From Circinella umbellata (Eukaryota > Mucoromycota > Mucoromycetes > Mucorales > Lichtheimiaceae): a stretch of 64,000 bases of DNA. The stretch is taken from the NCBI GenBank assembly GCA_025093555.1, contig JAIWNF010000008.1:496001-560000 (forward strand), written 5' to 3'. Shown here one piece after another: positions 22,011-33,712 of this stretch. Each line of letters opens with the position of its first letter. Within the stretch, counting starts at the first letter, position 1. The translations under genes were made by a program, and so were the position numbers. The notes below the pieces were generated by a model that saw nothing but the letters and a program-made list of their open reading frames with translations, was not told the origin of the DNA and did no database searches.

Positions 22011-24700
22011 TTATTGTTGTTTGTTCCTGGTGTTTATAGCCTTACTGAGGTTGTCTAGAGAGCAGCCTTGAAGGGAAACGCGCTCATTTTCAATAGCCTG
22101 GGCTGCATCTTCCAATAAAGTACTTTATTCTTCAGAAATCTTTCGATTTCATTGATTATTACGAGCCTTTTAGAGTAATATTTTCTCTCTAACATATAAT
22201 GTATGACGTTTAAATATACAATATATCAGTACGTATAGAAATCATTATTGTAACCTATTTAACATTACCTTTTGCATCTTGTCTCCATTTACTTCTATAT
22301 TCTTCGTTCAAGCTATTAATACTTGGCTTTCCTTTACCTAAGCCTATAGTCCATTCTTTCTATAAGCCAGTTATATTTGACAGGTCATGGCTAAGCTTAT
22401 ACTGGTTTCTTGGACTATCTTCTTCATCTTCTTCGAGTATTTGCAGTATTATTAACTGATACATTAGTTGTAGGATTTGTGTACCATGAGGGTTGGGTAT
22501 TATTTCTGAGTGAGTTACCGAATTTTTCCTCCATTTTTTTAATAATATTTGAAGATATTGCTTCGATAATCGCATTACTGTATCAGTTGAATTATGGCTT
22601 CCAGACGATCTATACAAAGATTGGATCTGCAAGGCCAAATCAGATATTCTCGAGTTAATCTTGGGAGCAACATGCTGGATTTCCACCTCTGCAGGAGGTG
22701 TAGTACTATTGATAGTATGGTTAAGCTCCTCAGCAAAAGCTATAAACTCCTCACACTGAAATACTTCATGACTAAACATTTCATTGTCAGGCACCAGCTG
22801 CATCAAAAAAACAGCATCCTGTATGATGATGGTTCTCAACTCAACCAAAAGCTTCAAAAACCTTTCACTACAAATCGTTTGGCAAGATGAATCCATCTGC
22901 ATTTTTTGCTGCCATTCTTCGACTATGGGAAATATTTTCTGCTGACGAGACAATGGTAGGGTGACTAATGCGCGAGGAAGCCAAAAGCAGCCTTTTTCTT
23001 CTAGAAATCCTTAGATAACTCTCATCGCAGTTCTGGGAAGGCATGTCAAATAATTATTTTCCATGCTTTCTGAATTCCAACGTCCTACTCTTCTTATATG
23101 GTCATGTAAAAGAACAGCCATTTTAGCTTCTCTGGCTCCTGCTTGACGTCCTGAATGCGTCTTTTCAACACTATTAATACCTACAGCAGCAAAGGCATTG
23201 TTTACAGAATTGAGCTGAGTATTATAAGAAACAGCTTTATTGACTAATCTCCCTCTGGTCAATTTGGTATTGAGCCAATTTTCGTTCATAGAAAAGTCAG
23301 GAAACGTTTCACCTTGAACATGAAAGTAATGAAAAAGATAAAAACCAATAGCCTTAAAGAGCACACATTTGCACATTTTTGTGTCTAATTGAAGTATAGG
23401 TGAAATATATATAAAGATAAGTGGTTAAATAGAATTGAATAGAATAGAGAGAAATGAATAACAGTAATAAATATTGTGAGAATCTTATATGTCTTTTATT
23501 AGAGATTGATTATAAAAGATATGATAAAAAGAATCAATGAATTAAATTATTAAATTGTAAGTCTTTATATATATTTCTATTTTATATTTCCTATCCATTG
23601 AGGATGGATATTATTGTATATTATTATATGAATAAATAAACATCTTTATGTTTGATGATCTTCTTTATGATGTGTATGATTTATAAGTATTATTATATAT
23701 ACGATTTGTTATGATTATTATTTATACGGTGATGTATTATTTGTAAAGCAACCGACGTGTGTTTATTATAAGCTTTGCTTGTCAGTTTATATTATAATTA
23801 TATTAGGATTATTATGATTAGGTAGTTATGCGGTGCACATATACCACACTAATAACACCGCTGTCTAGCTTATGGTGTTCTTGATTTGTTTTGCATGTCG
23901 CACCCTCATCCTTAAACTCTAAAGAAAACAAGTGATTGAGGTTGGTGTCTCTTAATATCTCTCCTCTAAGCATCATCATATAATTTAAAAGAAACATCAT
24001 TTGATCTCGGAGAGCATCTCCAGCCTTTTTCTTTCTTCCAAAAAAATGATCAGCAACTTAGACTAGTTGCCCTGCATTATATCCACCTTGAGTAGAACCA
24101 ATTCCAGGATCAACAAAATTCTCGGACTGGCGTGCTGCAGAACAGAGTCGCTTTAATGAACTCTCAAAGTTTTTGAGAGTTTCACCACGAGGGTGCTTAA
24201 GGGTCATCATTCCTTCGTATTCAACCTTTTGTTTGTTATAAAGATCCACCAAAGCTTTAATGTGCATCTTTAAAGTCTCATGACTGTAGCCAATACGAGT
24301 GACAGAAGTTGCACCGTCAACATTTCTTACAGTTGATTGAAATCCTTTTTCAAAAAGCTCTTTTACATAACGAACAATTTTCATTTCTGAAACAATGTCG
24401 TTTGGATAATTTCTTTCTACGCACCATGTCTACATAAATATTGTTAACCACTCATACTCTCAATTGCCTTATGTTTTGAAATGTCTGGGATATTAAATAA
24501 GTTAAATATACTTTGAACTTCTCTTGCTTGGGAATATAAGCATAAATGGTATTCACGGGTCTAATTCTTTCAACAACGCTACGAGTTTCGCAGGCTAATG
24601 AAGCTTCAATTGCGGCATTCTCCATATTATGAATTCGCTGTTGATCGGCATTAAGTGCCATGCGAGTAGTTTCGGTGTGATTACTGGAGGAAGTGTTCAT
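22011..24700 (-). pseudogene. Crypton tyrosine recombinase with GCR1_C domain
   Basis: Starts MNTSSSNHTETTRMALNADQ at 24700. The N-terminal motif RPVNTIYAYIPKQEKFK is followed by a GTATAT...GTAG intron (24511-24430) and then TWCVERNYP. The catalytic Arg is in MMMLRGEILRD. The His-x-x-Arg box is KTHSGRQAGA and the active Tyr lies in GRWNSESMENNYLT, so R..HxxR..Y are all present. The C-terminal GCR1_C-type domain reads KEWTIGLGKGKPSINSLNEE, and a last exon (about 22011-22180) holds LLEDAAQAIENERVSLQG. Stops near 22374, 23010 and 24060 and a solo LTR at 23390-23848 inactivate it. Cryptons integrate and excise through this enzyme. Confidence 0.9.
23390..23848. mobile_element. Solo LTR 1, inserted in the Crypton gene
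   Basis: 459 bp, starting TGAAGTATAGGTG and ending ATACCACA, flanked by the 5-bp duplication CTAAT (23385-23389 and 23849-23853). A near-identical copy lies at 27101-27558. Deleting it with one CTAAT restores the Crypton frame (KLDSGVI-RHKNVQ). The TG...CA ends and 5-bp TSD identify a solo LTR left by recombination between two LTRs. Confidence 0.9.
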
Positions 24701-25456
24701 TGCGAGATTAATAAAAAGTAGATTTCGAGAAAAAAACAAAGTTTTATTTGACTTTACTTAATTTTTTTCAGGTACATACAATCTGGGTACTTTAAATCGG
24801 TCACAAATTTTAAGTGACCGGACCAAAAACTCAGATGAACTGGGCGTGGCCCACTATGTGTTTTTTGATAATACCTACTATGTTTTAAAAACAAATATTT
24901 GTAATATAAATCTTGTTTTTAGAATACATATATTGATTTAAATAAATTTTTGAGATTCATTGAATCTCTGAAATAATAATAATATATATATTTAATTATT
25001 CTGGAAAAATAAGAAAATTATTGATTTTATTTGTTTTTGATACATATACAGTAAGTAGAAGCTGGAATATACCTATGTTATTGTTGTTGTTATTTATTTC
25101 TACTCATAATATTTTACTTATAAAAAAAGGGAAGGGGGTAACAGAAGATATTTAATAGAATCACAAATCTTCAACTGGAACCACAAGAGAATCACAAAAT
25201 ATCACAAATCCATGATTTTGATATTTTTGTTATAGAAATCAATTTTATTTTATGAATTTCCTAAATTCCATAAAATCTATAAATGTCAAAATATCCAAAA
25301 TTTTATAAATTTTGATATTTTTATTATTTTAATATTTTAATGCCAAGAAAATCAAAAATATTTTATATTATGCTTTTAATCTCTTGGTATTATTCAAAAA
25401 TATAGATTATAAAAATTTAAGAATTTTTGTAATCACTAGATTAATGATTATCTCCC

Positions 25457-26247
25457 AATGAAGTTGAAGGAGTTAGAGTTGAGATTGTGCTTTTTTTCTT
25501 GTTCCATGTCGCATGGGAAGATGCTTCTTCAGCAAACCATTTATTTATTGTAAAAAGTCAACTCTATAGAGAAACTGACCCAGTCAACAGGAGGTTGTTT
25601 GCATACAATATATAAAGAGTATCATACTTCCATCTTAATAAGTTTAAGAAATTTTAAACTAAAGCATGTCGTTAGTTTGATTGTTCATGATAAATACAGA
25701 TAATAAGGAATAAAGAAAATAATGAACAGGATTGCGAATCTATTTATAAAGTTGGAAAAGACGTGCAATCTGTTATTTGCCCCTGACTGAAATGCATCTG
25801 AAATAAAAACATTCCTAGGAATGATGGTTTGTGACTATATCCATAGTAATAAATTATCGACGCTTCTAATTATCTATGCTAATGAGTTTGACAAATTTTT
25901 GTCTTATTCAGAGACCGTCATCACCAGGAATGTTTTTATTTCAGATGCATTTCGCCTAGGGGCAAATAACAAATCGCGTGTCTTTCCTATCTTTATGGGT
26001 AGATTCGCAATCTTATTTATTATTTTCTTCAGTCCTCATTATCTGTATTTATCATGAACAATCAAACTAATGACACACTTTATATTGTATGCAAATGACC
26101 TCCTGTTGACTAGGTCAGTTCCCCTATAGTGTTGACTTTTCATAATGAATATAAATTTAATAAATGATTTGCTGAAGAAGCTTTTTGCGATGCGACTTGA
26201 AACAAGAAAAAAAGCATAATCTCAACTACAGCTCCTTCAACTTCATT
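25457..26247. mobile_element. 791-bp long palindrome (foldback/MITE-like)
   Basis: The left arm from AATGAAGTTGAAGGAG (25457) is matched by an inverted right arm ending CTTCAACTTCATT (26247). Arms are about 370 bp, with a central non-repeated loop of roughly 70 bp near 25840-25910. Similarity is imperfect, so the insertion is not recent. It abuts the inverted-repeat element on its left and the MULE copy 2 N-terminus on its right. No convincing ORF. Confidence 0.7.
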
Positions 26248-27100
26248 CAGAAAAGATACTCCTGGTCCTAAAAAAAATTGATTGGTCTCTTTTGTACGTC
26301 TGTGATCATAGTCATAAATTGTCTTCCATCCCCCTAGCAACCAAAAAACGTCGAACAAATATATCAAAACACACTGGTTGTACTACAAAAGTAAAAGCTA
26401 CCAAATGTGCTGTTGATAGTATTATTGAAGTAATGTATCATTGGACGTATGATGGTCATAATCCTTTCAGTGAACAGGATATTAAAGAATCACGACTTCC
26501 ATTCGATGTTAAGAATTGGATTGAAAAACATGTTGAAGAAAAGAATAATTGGAGAGGAATGAAAGACTTATTACAGTTGTCGAATGAAGAAATGAATGAG
26601 GTATATATAACTGGCATGTTTAAATGTGTAGTCATCTAGGATGCGATATCTAACTTGCTGTTTGATTAGTTCGAAAATAGAATAAATGTAGATCCAAATG
26701 TTTTGAAAATACCAGCAGTTCTCTGTGTATGTCGTCATGATATTGTAAATCAAATCCAATAACGTTTAAATAATATTTCAAGAAAACATCGATTTGACAA
26801 ACAAAGTACACAAGCATGGATTAATATCCTTAAAGAAAAAGGTTATGATACCTTATTTGAAATTAATAATACATCCGAAGCTGATGAAAAGGCTAATGGA
26901 CCCAAAAAAGAATTATTAATGGTTCTGTGGTCACTCCATGGCAGAAAAAGGTATAAATTTGTATATTGTATTTGATTTATATTATTTTTGATATATACTG
27001 TTACCCCTCCTTTCAGGTTTTCCCCCTCTATTTTTTTATCATTATTATTATTTTTACAATCAGTACCATTAGCCTTATCTCAATATTTGCACAACATTAC

Positions 27101-27558
27101 TGAAGTAAGGTGAAGTATATATAAAGATAAGTGGTTAAATAGAATTGTATAGAATAGAGGGAAATAAATAACAGTAATAAATATTGTGAGAATCTTATAC
27201 GTCTTTTATTAGAGATTGATTATAAAAGATATGATAAAAAGAATGAATGAATTCAATTATTAAATTGTAAGTCTTTATATATATTTCCATTTTATATTTC
27301 CTATCTATTGAGGATGGATATTATTGTATATTATTATATGAATAAATAAACATCTTTATATTTGATGATCTTCTTAATGATGTGTATGATTTATAAGTAC
27401 TATTATATATACGATTTGTTATGATTATTATTTATATGGTGATGTATTATTTGTAAAGCAACCGACGTGTCATTATTATAAGCTTTGCTTGTCAGTTTAT
27501 ATAATAATTATATTAGGATTATAATGATTAGGTAGTTATGTGGTGCACAGATACCACA
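27101..27558. mobile_element. Solo LTR 2, in a MULE intron
   Basis: 458 bp, TGAAGTAAGG to ATACCACA, flanked by the 5-bp duplication ATTAC (27096-27100 and 27559-27563). Nearly identical to solo LTR 1, so both come from one family active in the same period. No internal retrotransposon sequence remains. Confidence 0.9.
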
Positions 27559-27647
27559 ATTACAAATATTCTTATTTTAGATAAATACAAGAAGTTTTTC
27601 AGCCAATAATAATTTTCACCTTTATCCAATAAGAATTAACTATACGT

Positions 27648-27713
27648 ACCTGGAACTGGATTCGATTTTACCTGAAATTGGATTCGATTTTACCTGGAAC
27701 TTGATTCGATTCC
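27648..27713. repeat. 22-bp tandem repeat, three units
   Basis: Three units of ACCTGGAACTGGATTCGATT (plus TT) start at 27648, 27670 and 27692. They lie in a 450-bp non-coding stretch (27564-28045) that also has a TATAAAAAGG box near 27752 and ends near CACGTAACA. That stretch may be part of another LTR, but I found no convincing ends. Confidence 0.5.
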
Positions 27714-29493
27714 ACCTGAAATAAGATTTAAATTAAGGAGTTAGATAATCAAATAATTAGTATAAAAAGGATAGTTTCTTCCTTTCATACAAAATAACTA
27801 TTAGTTCACTCTCTTTCATTTTTATTGAAATAAACTCTTTTCCCGACTATTTTGATCGGTTAAATTTGCTGGTTATAAAAACCGCCCTTTTATTTATTTT
27901 TCTTTTTATTGAATAAGTTATTGATATAACTTTCCTTATTCCTTAAATCTTTTACTCGGAATTTCTTATATTTTCTTTTTATTTTATTAATTACAATCTG
28001 AACGGCACGTAACAATACTCTTTTACTAATGTTCTTTTACACAGATATTATTGAAACAAGAGGATATTAACCTCGACTCTACATGTAGAACATGTATATC
28101 ATTTTTGTCTGACCATGGTGATTGCTATTTGTTTTCACTTGTTACTAGGAGTGATGTAATGAACAAAGGTTGTTCTGATGCTTTTTTTATTATGAATTCT
28201 AAATCTCCATTTACTATTAGTTGTTGGCTTTCATAACTTAAGTTTGAATGTGGTTCTTATCCCAAACGTATTATAATCAATTGTAGTGTAACTGAAATGG
28301 ATGCTATTTTGTCTACGTTTGGTACTGAAGTCCAAGTTCTAGTTTGCCATTGGCATATTCAACGAGCATGGGAAAAAAAGTTAAACAGGTACATTACTAA
28401 CTTTAATAATTTTTGCTTGGATACATAAACATGTTCTCTAACAGATCATTGATAGATCAAGAGCTCGATTAGTACTACAGATTTTAAAGCTTTACATAAA
28501 AAAGCTCATGTTTATTTAAGTTCATTAATGTATGCAAAGGATCTAGAAGAATTTGATGTAAAGTGAAACGAATTCAGGCAGTATTACGTTGTTGAAGATA
28601 TAACGTTTTATATATACATATTTGATTATTACTATCCTAAAAGAGAAATGTGGGGTAAGGCATGGCGACAGGTATGTAATATTATTAAAACAAACTATGA
28701 TTATAAGTTTTTTTATCTAATCTTTCAATCATAATAGGATATTCATTTTCATACAAATAATCTCATTGAATCTTGGCATAACCAATTAAAAACTCATTAT
28801 TTAAAAAAACCAAGAAAGGACAGAATTGATTATATAGTCTGGCTCATTACCCAAATTGTTGATTGCGCGTATAGACAATCTATATTACAAGTCTTTCATG
28901 GATTTGAAGATGTGGGCTTGACAAAAGAAGAAAAAAACAACATAAAACGGCGTATGAACGTGATGATGATACCACTACTGAATATATTTTAGTTGTAGAT
29001 GATCAAAAAGTAAGTAAAAATGCATTATAAGAAATGTTTCATGTTCTTATGATTAATGAGTAATCTATTGTATATATAGATATGTGTAAAGTTGCTTAAA
29101 AAAGAAAATATCTATTATGAAATTGTTGTTTGAGAAGAAGTCGTGCATTCATGTACCTGTCCTGACTTTTATTTTAATTGTATACTATTTAAACATATTT
29201 TCCTTTGCAATCGCGTCCATGATATTCCTCTTTATTATGTTGGTATCTCTTGTTCAATACAACCTGTTCGACTTGTCAATGACGCTGATAATGAAAAAAT
29301 TGAAGAAATTCGTTTATAGAAGCTCAGAAAAAATATCTTATCAAAAATAACATCATCAGTAGATATGTTAAACCGTACTTTGTTGAATATGACCCCTGAT
29401 CAATTAGAAGAATGTAATCAAGCAACGCAAAATTTAAATAATATTTTACAAAATGTGATAGATCCAAGAAATGCAGTTAGAAAACAAAAATAA

Positions 29494-30385
29494 ATAATAG
29501 TTTAATTACTCCACTTTGTGATATTCCTACCTACCATCAAAAATAAATAATAATAATATACACCAATCTAACTCAAACATAATAATATCGGTTACTTCTC
29601 TATTATACCATATTAAGCAAATCATACCAAATGAAACATATAACAATAATAATATACCAATCACAATCATATACTAATAATAATAATAATATAAAACATA
29701 TCATATATCAATATACTGAAACTAAACAACAAGTAAACCCATCATTGTAGGATAGGGAAATTATATACCAAAGAATATAAATATAGACTTAAAATTAAAT
29801 AATATAAATTATCTTTTTATCTTGATATTTTTTTTCACATAATAAAAGACCTAATTGATTCTCACAACAAGACTTATCTTTGTTATCCATTTCTATCTCT
29901 ATTTATTTTATCTTACCTTATTTTATCTATATTTCCCATCTATACGACACACTTATAATATATAAATATAAAAAAATAAAGAGCCCACTTATACTTTTCT
30001 GGATGATATACATAAAATCACTTTGTTAAGATTTTTTTTGATAATTTGAGAGCTTTGAATTAAGTGAAAACCTTGTTGAAGCATTTCAATAAGAAAATTT
30101 TACATGATTCTTTTGTCTAAGTCAAACTAATAATGAGGACTTAGTTTTTTTTTGTATGTACTAGATTCCTACTTCAATTTTATCTCAGCAGTCCCAATTT
30201 GGTGTTGTCATTAGTGTAGACAAAAATTGCCATTAAATAAATTATTGTTACCTATGATTTTTTTAAATTTTATTCTTTCATTATCATTTCGGAGATTCAA
30301 ATTATGCATATAATTAATTTTTATATTATATAATAATTGACTTTTAATTTCTCAAAAAAAACAACATTAAAAGTATTAATCAAAT
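29494..30385. other. AT-rich intergenic stretch
   Basis: About 890 bases of AT-rich sequence with ATA and AATA microsatellite runs (29540-29720). No gene, terminal repeat or RNA recognised. It could hold the 3' flank of MULE copy 2, but I could not find its terminal repeat. Confidence 0.4.
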
Positions 30386-30840
30386 ATGGTTTTATTAAAT
30401 AAAGATTTTCTTATATGCAAACAGACGATGCTTCATTCTATTAAAGATATAATGAATAAAGTTATGAAAAAATACTTTGAAGATCAAGTTTTATATAATA
30501 CAAATAAAAATAAACAAAAACTTATGAAAAATATTATTGAAGAAAAAATACAAGTTCCAGAAACAAGAAATTTCTAGTTTATAAATTACAGCCTAAATGT
30601 ATGTACACATGTTCTTAAAAGTGAAAAAAAAAATGGGCTATATGTGCCGTTGAAATATAAGAACAATAATAGGTGATAATAAATATGATTATCTTTGTTC
30701 CACACATAGTAAATTACATATCCTAAAAAAAGAAATAAAAGCCCTGCAAAAAAAATAAAAAACCTAAACAAGAAATTATAGAAAAGATGAGTGAAGTGAC
30801 ATATAAAAACAGAAAAGACAAAAAAAATTAAAAAAATTAA
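30386..30840 (+). pseudogene. ORF2 copy 2, decayed
   Basis: Reads LHSIKDIMNKVMKKYFEDQ and QKLMKNIIEEKIQVPETRNF, then with stops and frame shifts VCTHV...GYMC and YDYLCSTHSKLHILKK. This matches the ORF2 protein of copy 1, including the Cys and His positions. About 180 bp downstream, on the opposite strand, lies a chromodomain tail, so the convergent arrangement of copy 1 is repeated here in the opposite orientation. Confidence 0.6.
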
Positions 30841-31029
30841 ATATAAAATTATTTATATATGTAATAGCAGATCGTTTAATCTACTAGATATTATGAAGAA
30901 GTTAGTTCAATAGTAATAGGTGCAGATGTTACGCATTAATTGCTAAAAAAAAAGAACAACTAAACTCTTTTTAAATATATTAGGTAGATTATCACGTCTT
31001 ATACTATAAAACTAAATTAAAGTATACCA

Positions 31030-31160
31030 ATGTTATTGGTTTCAATATATATTTCTAACATTGCTTTTTCAATATAGTTAACCAAGTATTTTCACTTTCT
31101 GAATAATCTTTCCATTTAACTAAAAAGTGATGTACATCATTTTCAACTTTATAAAGCACC
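31030..31160 (-). pseudogene. Chromodomain fragment of a DDE-chromodomain transposase
   Basis: The minus strand reads YKVENDVHHFLVKWKDYSES then ENTWLTILKK, a chromodomain core like that at the end of the 17228-18749 gene (FLIKWKDYPDNDNSW). The DDE part that should precede it (to the right) is absent; Fanzor-like sequence occurs instead. Confidence 0.65.
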
Positions 31161-31334
31161 GAAATATACTGCTAAGTAAAAAAGTGCAGCTAATTTTTCA
31201 TCTAAACATGAAAAACGACATGGACAATATAAACAAAAACATGGAAATAATAAAGGTGACAAACAAGAATGCCAAAAAGAAGACCAGACATGTGAAATTC
31301 ATCACAACATTTACTACCAAAAGCTAGAATCCAG

Positions 31335-31640
31335 CTGGTGAATTCAAAATTTAATGGGAAGTATTGTGTTTTTTAGATCATATAAGGTAGTAAATAGTTG
31401 AATTAAAAAGCACAAACGAGGTGCAAATTCTAAATTAGCCAAACAGCTGGATGCTCCTGCATATGATCATGTACATATCACCAACGACCATAGCAGTAGC
31501 CATACTTGCCCAGTTTGCCATAGTCCCACTAAGCACCAAAAGTTTAGATGCAACAATAAGCTAAAGTCTGTCAATGGCGTGTTAAGATACACCAATCTAC
31601 AATGGCGATTAATTCATTAGCATAAAATGTAGAACATTTT
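31335..31640 (+). pseudogene. Fanzor (TnpB-like) C-terminal fragment
   Basis: The frame HKRGANSKLAKQLDAPAYDH leads to ITNDHSSSHTCPVCHSPTKH, then FRCNNKLKSVNGVLRYTN and, after a frame break, INSLA. This follows the C-terminal layout of fungal Fanzor proteins: a (T)S-x-TC-x2-C zinc knuckle, a VNGVLRCxN segment whose second Cys pair is mutated here, then the end of the RuvC-like domain (NRDIN-A). Fanzors are RNA-guided nucleases related to TnpB. Only the end remains, so it is inactive. Assignment rests on motif pattern only. Confidence 0.5.
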
Positions 31641-31644
31641 ATTA

Positions 31645-31795
31645 ATAAAACATATATAATTATTTAAAATTATGAGAAAAAATATATAATTATATTATAA
31701 TTTTTTTTTGGAATATTAATAATTTTAAAAAGAAGTTTAAATTATATTTAAATTTTTTAATTATATAAATGTTATTAGTCAAAATGATTAATCTA
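31645..31795. repeat. Non-coding segment shared with 51835-51975 (inverted)
   Basis: About 150 bases (TATGAGAAAA..., TTAATAATTTTAAAA..., TTATATAAATGTT, GATTAATC) directly 3' of the Fanzor fragment recur, inverted, at about 51835-51975 with roughly 80% similarity by eye. It may be the right end of the element family, where Fanzor guide RNAs are encoded; this role is inference. Confidence 0.45.
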
Positions 31796-33079
31796 AATTA
31801 GAGGTGGCAGAATGGTAATGTGCATCCCCTTCTCTAAGCTAGACCAACTGGATCGAAGCTTAGCTTGACACAGTAATAACAATATTAAATTAATTTACTG
31901 TTTACAATAAAATCTGTTTACAGTAAAATTAATTGTTATTGATTACTCTCCAATGCCGTGCCTATAATTTAAGTATATTTAATTATAATGAAGTTGGAGG
32001 ATTCAACATTGCAGTTTCTGGACTATCAAAATCTTTATCTTTTACAAGTACACCGATTCCCCCCTTCTCCCTTTGTAAATCCTCATATTTGCTTGCTTTC
32101 CATATGGAGAAATTGTTAACATGACATCAGTTCTTGATTCTTATTTGTCTCCTATGTGAAACTGGATTTAAAAGAGTTTTACTTTTGTGAAACGCCATTA
32201 TTTTTTATTGCTGTTCTTGCTATTACTCTTTCTTATTGTTAAATTTTTTCCTAACATAAAATTCATTGAAATGGGGTTTCATCAAAATATAGATCAATAT
32301 TTTGATTTTTTTTTATAATGCACTCTTTGTTTATTATGGATAATCTGTGTTACTACTTCATGCTCCCTTTTTTAGCCATGAATTTTTTTTACACCACCAT
32401 ATTCTTTTACAACCAAGGAGAAAATAATCATAATTGCCATAGGACCAGAAAAATGAATAATAAAACACATGTTCTATGCTGAAAAAAATATTTGTGTACT
32501 GAAGTATCAAAAGAGAAAGTAGTTTTCTTTTTGTAAAATAGGGAAGGGCGAATATAGAAAAATAATTTGTTAAAAAAAATATTGATATATACTATAGAAG
32601 AAGGGTATCCTAAGAATAAATAAATGCCAAATATGGGTATATGCATAGGAATCAAAAGAGAAGTGTTTTTCATTTTGCAAATGGAAGAGGGGTGATTGTA
32701 GGTAAAAATTTACATAAAAAGAATATTGGTATATACTATAGAAGAAGATGACAAATGTATGTCAAATTATTAAGTCACCTTGATTCACATTGATGGGCCA
32801 CTGGTTTATATTGATAATACCTAGTTGAGATGATAAAATTCAATGAATTTTATATACAAATCACAACTAAAACAATTCTTAAAAGAAAATCATTCATCAT
32901 CCTCTCCTTCTCCTCTCCTGCAAAACCTCATGCAGAGGGCATACAAGTCCTAGGGGTGTGAAAAATTATAATTTTTTACAGAAATTTACAAATTTGTATT
33001 AGATACACTAATGAGTTAAATTAATTAGAATAAATAAATTTAAATTTAAACTCAAATTAATAATTTATTTTATTTATTA
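31796..33079. other. Long stretch without recognisable genes
   Basis: Contains a tRNA-like fragment at about 31799-31872 (A-box-like TGGCAGAATGG, B-box-like GGATCGAAGCT, but no pairing acceptor stem), a short frame at 31933-32124 with no known domain, and a duplicated motif GGTATATACTATAGAAGAAG-like at about 32583 and 32729. None is strong enough to call as a gene. Confidence 0.35.
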
Positions 33080-33190
33080 AGGTGCATACTGACTTACACT
33101 GTCATTTTTCGAAAATTGAGATGTTTTTAACGCCCGACAGGTAATTATATTGCCACCAATAAGACCTCGAAATTCTGAAATACTCTAGAA
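33080..33190. repeat. Orphan end of an element D-type transposon
   Basis: AGGTGCATACTGACTTACAC next to TA (33078-33079), followed by about 100 bases matching the 43656-43760 end of element D (TCGAAAATTGA, GACAGGTAAT, ATTGCCAC). Similarity stops near 33190; the rest of the element is missing. Confidence 0.65.
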
Positions 33191-33712
33191 ATTTATGAAG
33201 ACAGATAATAGTGTATGTATATTCACTATTGAGAAGTATATAGTGACTTCCCTAAATATTTCTCCTTTTCTATTGCTTGGTTTCACAGTACCACTTGTTA
33301 TTTCTGCTATTTCTCCAGTAATTTCTACTAGAACCTGGATCTATTTTTTTTATTAAAAATGGTGGATGGGGTCAAAAGTTTACTTCGTTGCTATTTATCA
33401 AGAGCCTAAAATTCGAACTAACTTAAACATCAAAAAGAATTAAGTCACATCCAATGTCTAGTTTCCAATAAAAATTGGCAAGAACTATTTTTTGGGGGGG
33501 GGACCAAAATAATATATTTTTTTAAAAAATGAAGACAAGTTTTTTTTACAAGTGAACAATTTGTGTCAGTGGAAATTATCACTATTAAACACAGCATAAT
33601 AATTTTCTTTTGCACCTAAGTAAATATGACATGATAATTTCTTAAGTAAACACAACACACCAAAAACAATAGAACTAAGAATATAATAATAAAACTTAAT
33701 AAGATTTTATTT
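33191..33712. other. Non-coding, AT-rich, with a G-run
   Basis: About 520 bases with no supportable gene. A run of ten G within 33492-33503 stands out in this AT-rich context. It ends at the 3' end of MULE copy 3. Confidence 0.35.

Larger units (their letters stand above)
20820..25443. mobile_element. Long inverted-repeat pair enclosing a Crypton
   Basis: The left arm (about 20820-21180, starting TTAATCCAGTGATTACAAA) is matched by an inverted right arm (about 25035-25443). They share, among others, the AATATTTTTGATTTTCTTGGCATT and GTTACCCCCTTCCC segments. Arms are 360-400 bp with small indels. No target duplication is clear. Either a Crypton landed inside a foldback element, or the repeats belong to the mobile unit. 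Cryptons normally lack TIRs, so I favour the first. Confidence 0.55.
26290..29493 (+). pseudogene. MULE transposase copy 2, degenerate, multi-exon
   Basis: N-terminal FAR1/WRKY-GCM-like zinc region (YVCDHSHK...GCTTKVKA...YHWTYDGHNP), then helical sequence with a stop. The catalytic part starts near 28057: first Asp in LDSTCRTC; the second motif reads INCSVTEMDAI, so Asp is replaced by Asn; then CHWHIQRAW. The Glu motif FHTNNLIESWHNQLK is kept (about 28750). A SWIM zinc finger (CTCPDF...FKHIFLC) is near 29150, and a conserved tail with VIDPRNA ends at 29493. Introns have GT/AG ends. The large intron before the catalytic part holds solo LTR 2. Stops and frame shifts are numerous. Confidence 0.85.

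Noticed and set aside
24813..24836. CGGTCAC...GTGACCG hairpin as a terminator or Crypton end
   Set aside because: The stem is only about 8 bp, and no matching structure is clear at the other Crypton side; too weak to call.
23390..27558. One LTR retrotransposon bounded by the two 459-bp LTRs
   Set aside because: Each LTR has its own different 5-bp TSD, and the sequence between them is Crypton, palindrome and MULE, not gag-pol.
27564..28045. Second LTR next to solo LTR 2
   Set aside because: It has a TATA-like box and tandem repeats, but no defensible TG...CA ends or 5-bp duplication.
31799..31872. tRNA gene candidate (TGGCAGAATGG ... GGATCGAAGCT)
   Set aside because: A- and B-box-like motifs are at plausible spacing, but the acceptor and T stems do not pair, so it is at most a decayed tRNA-like repeat.
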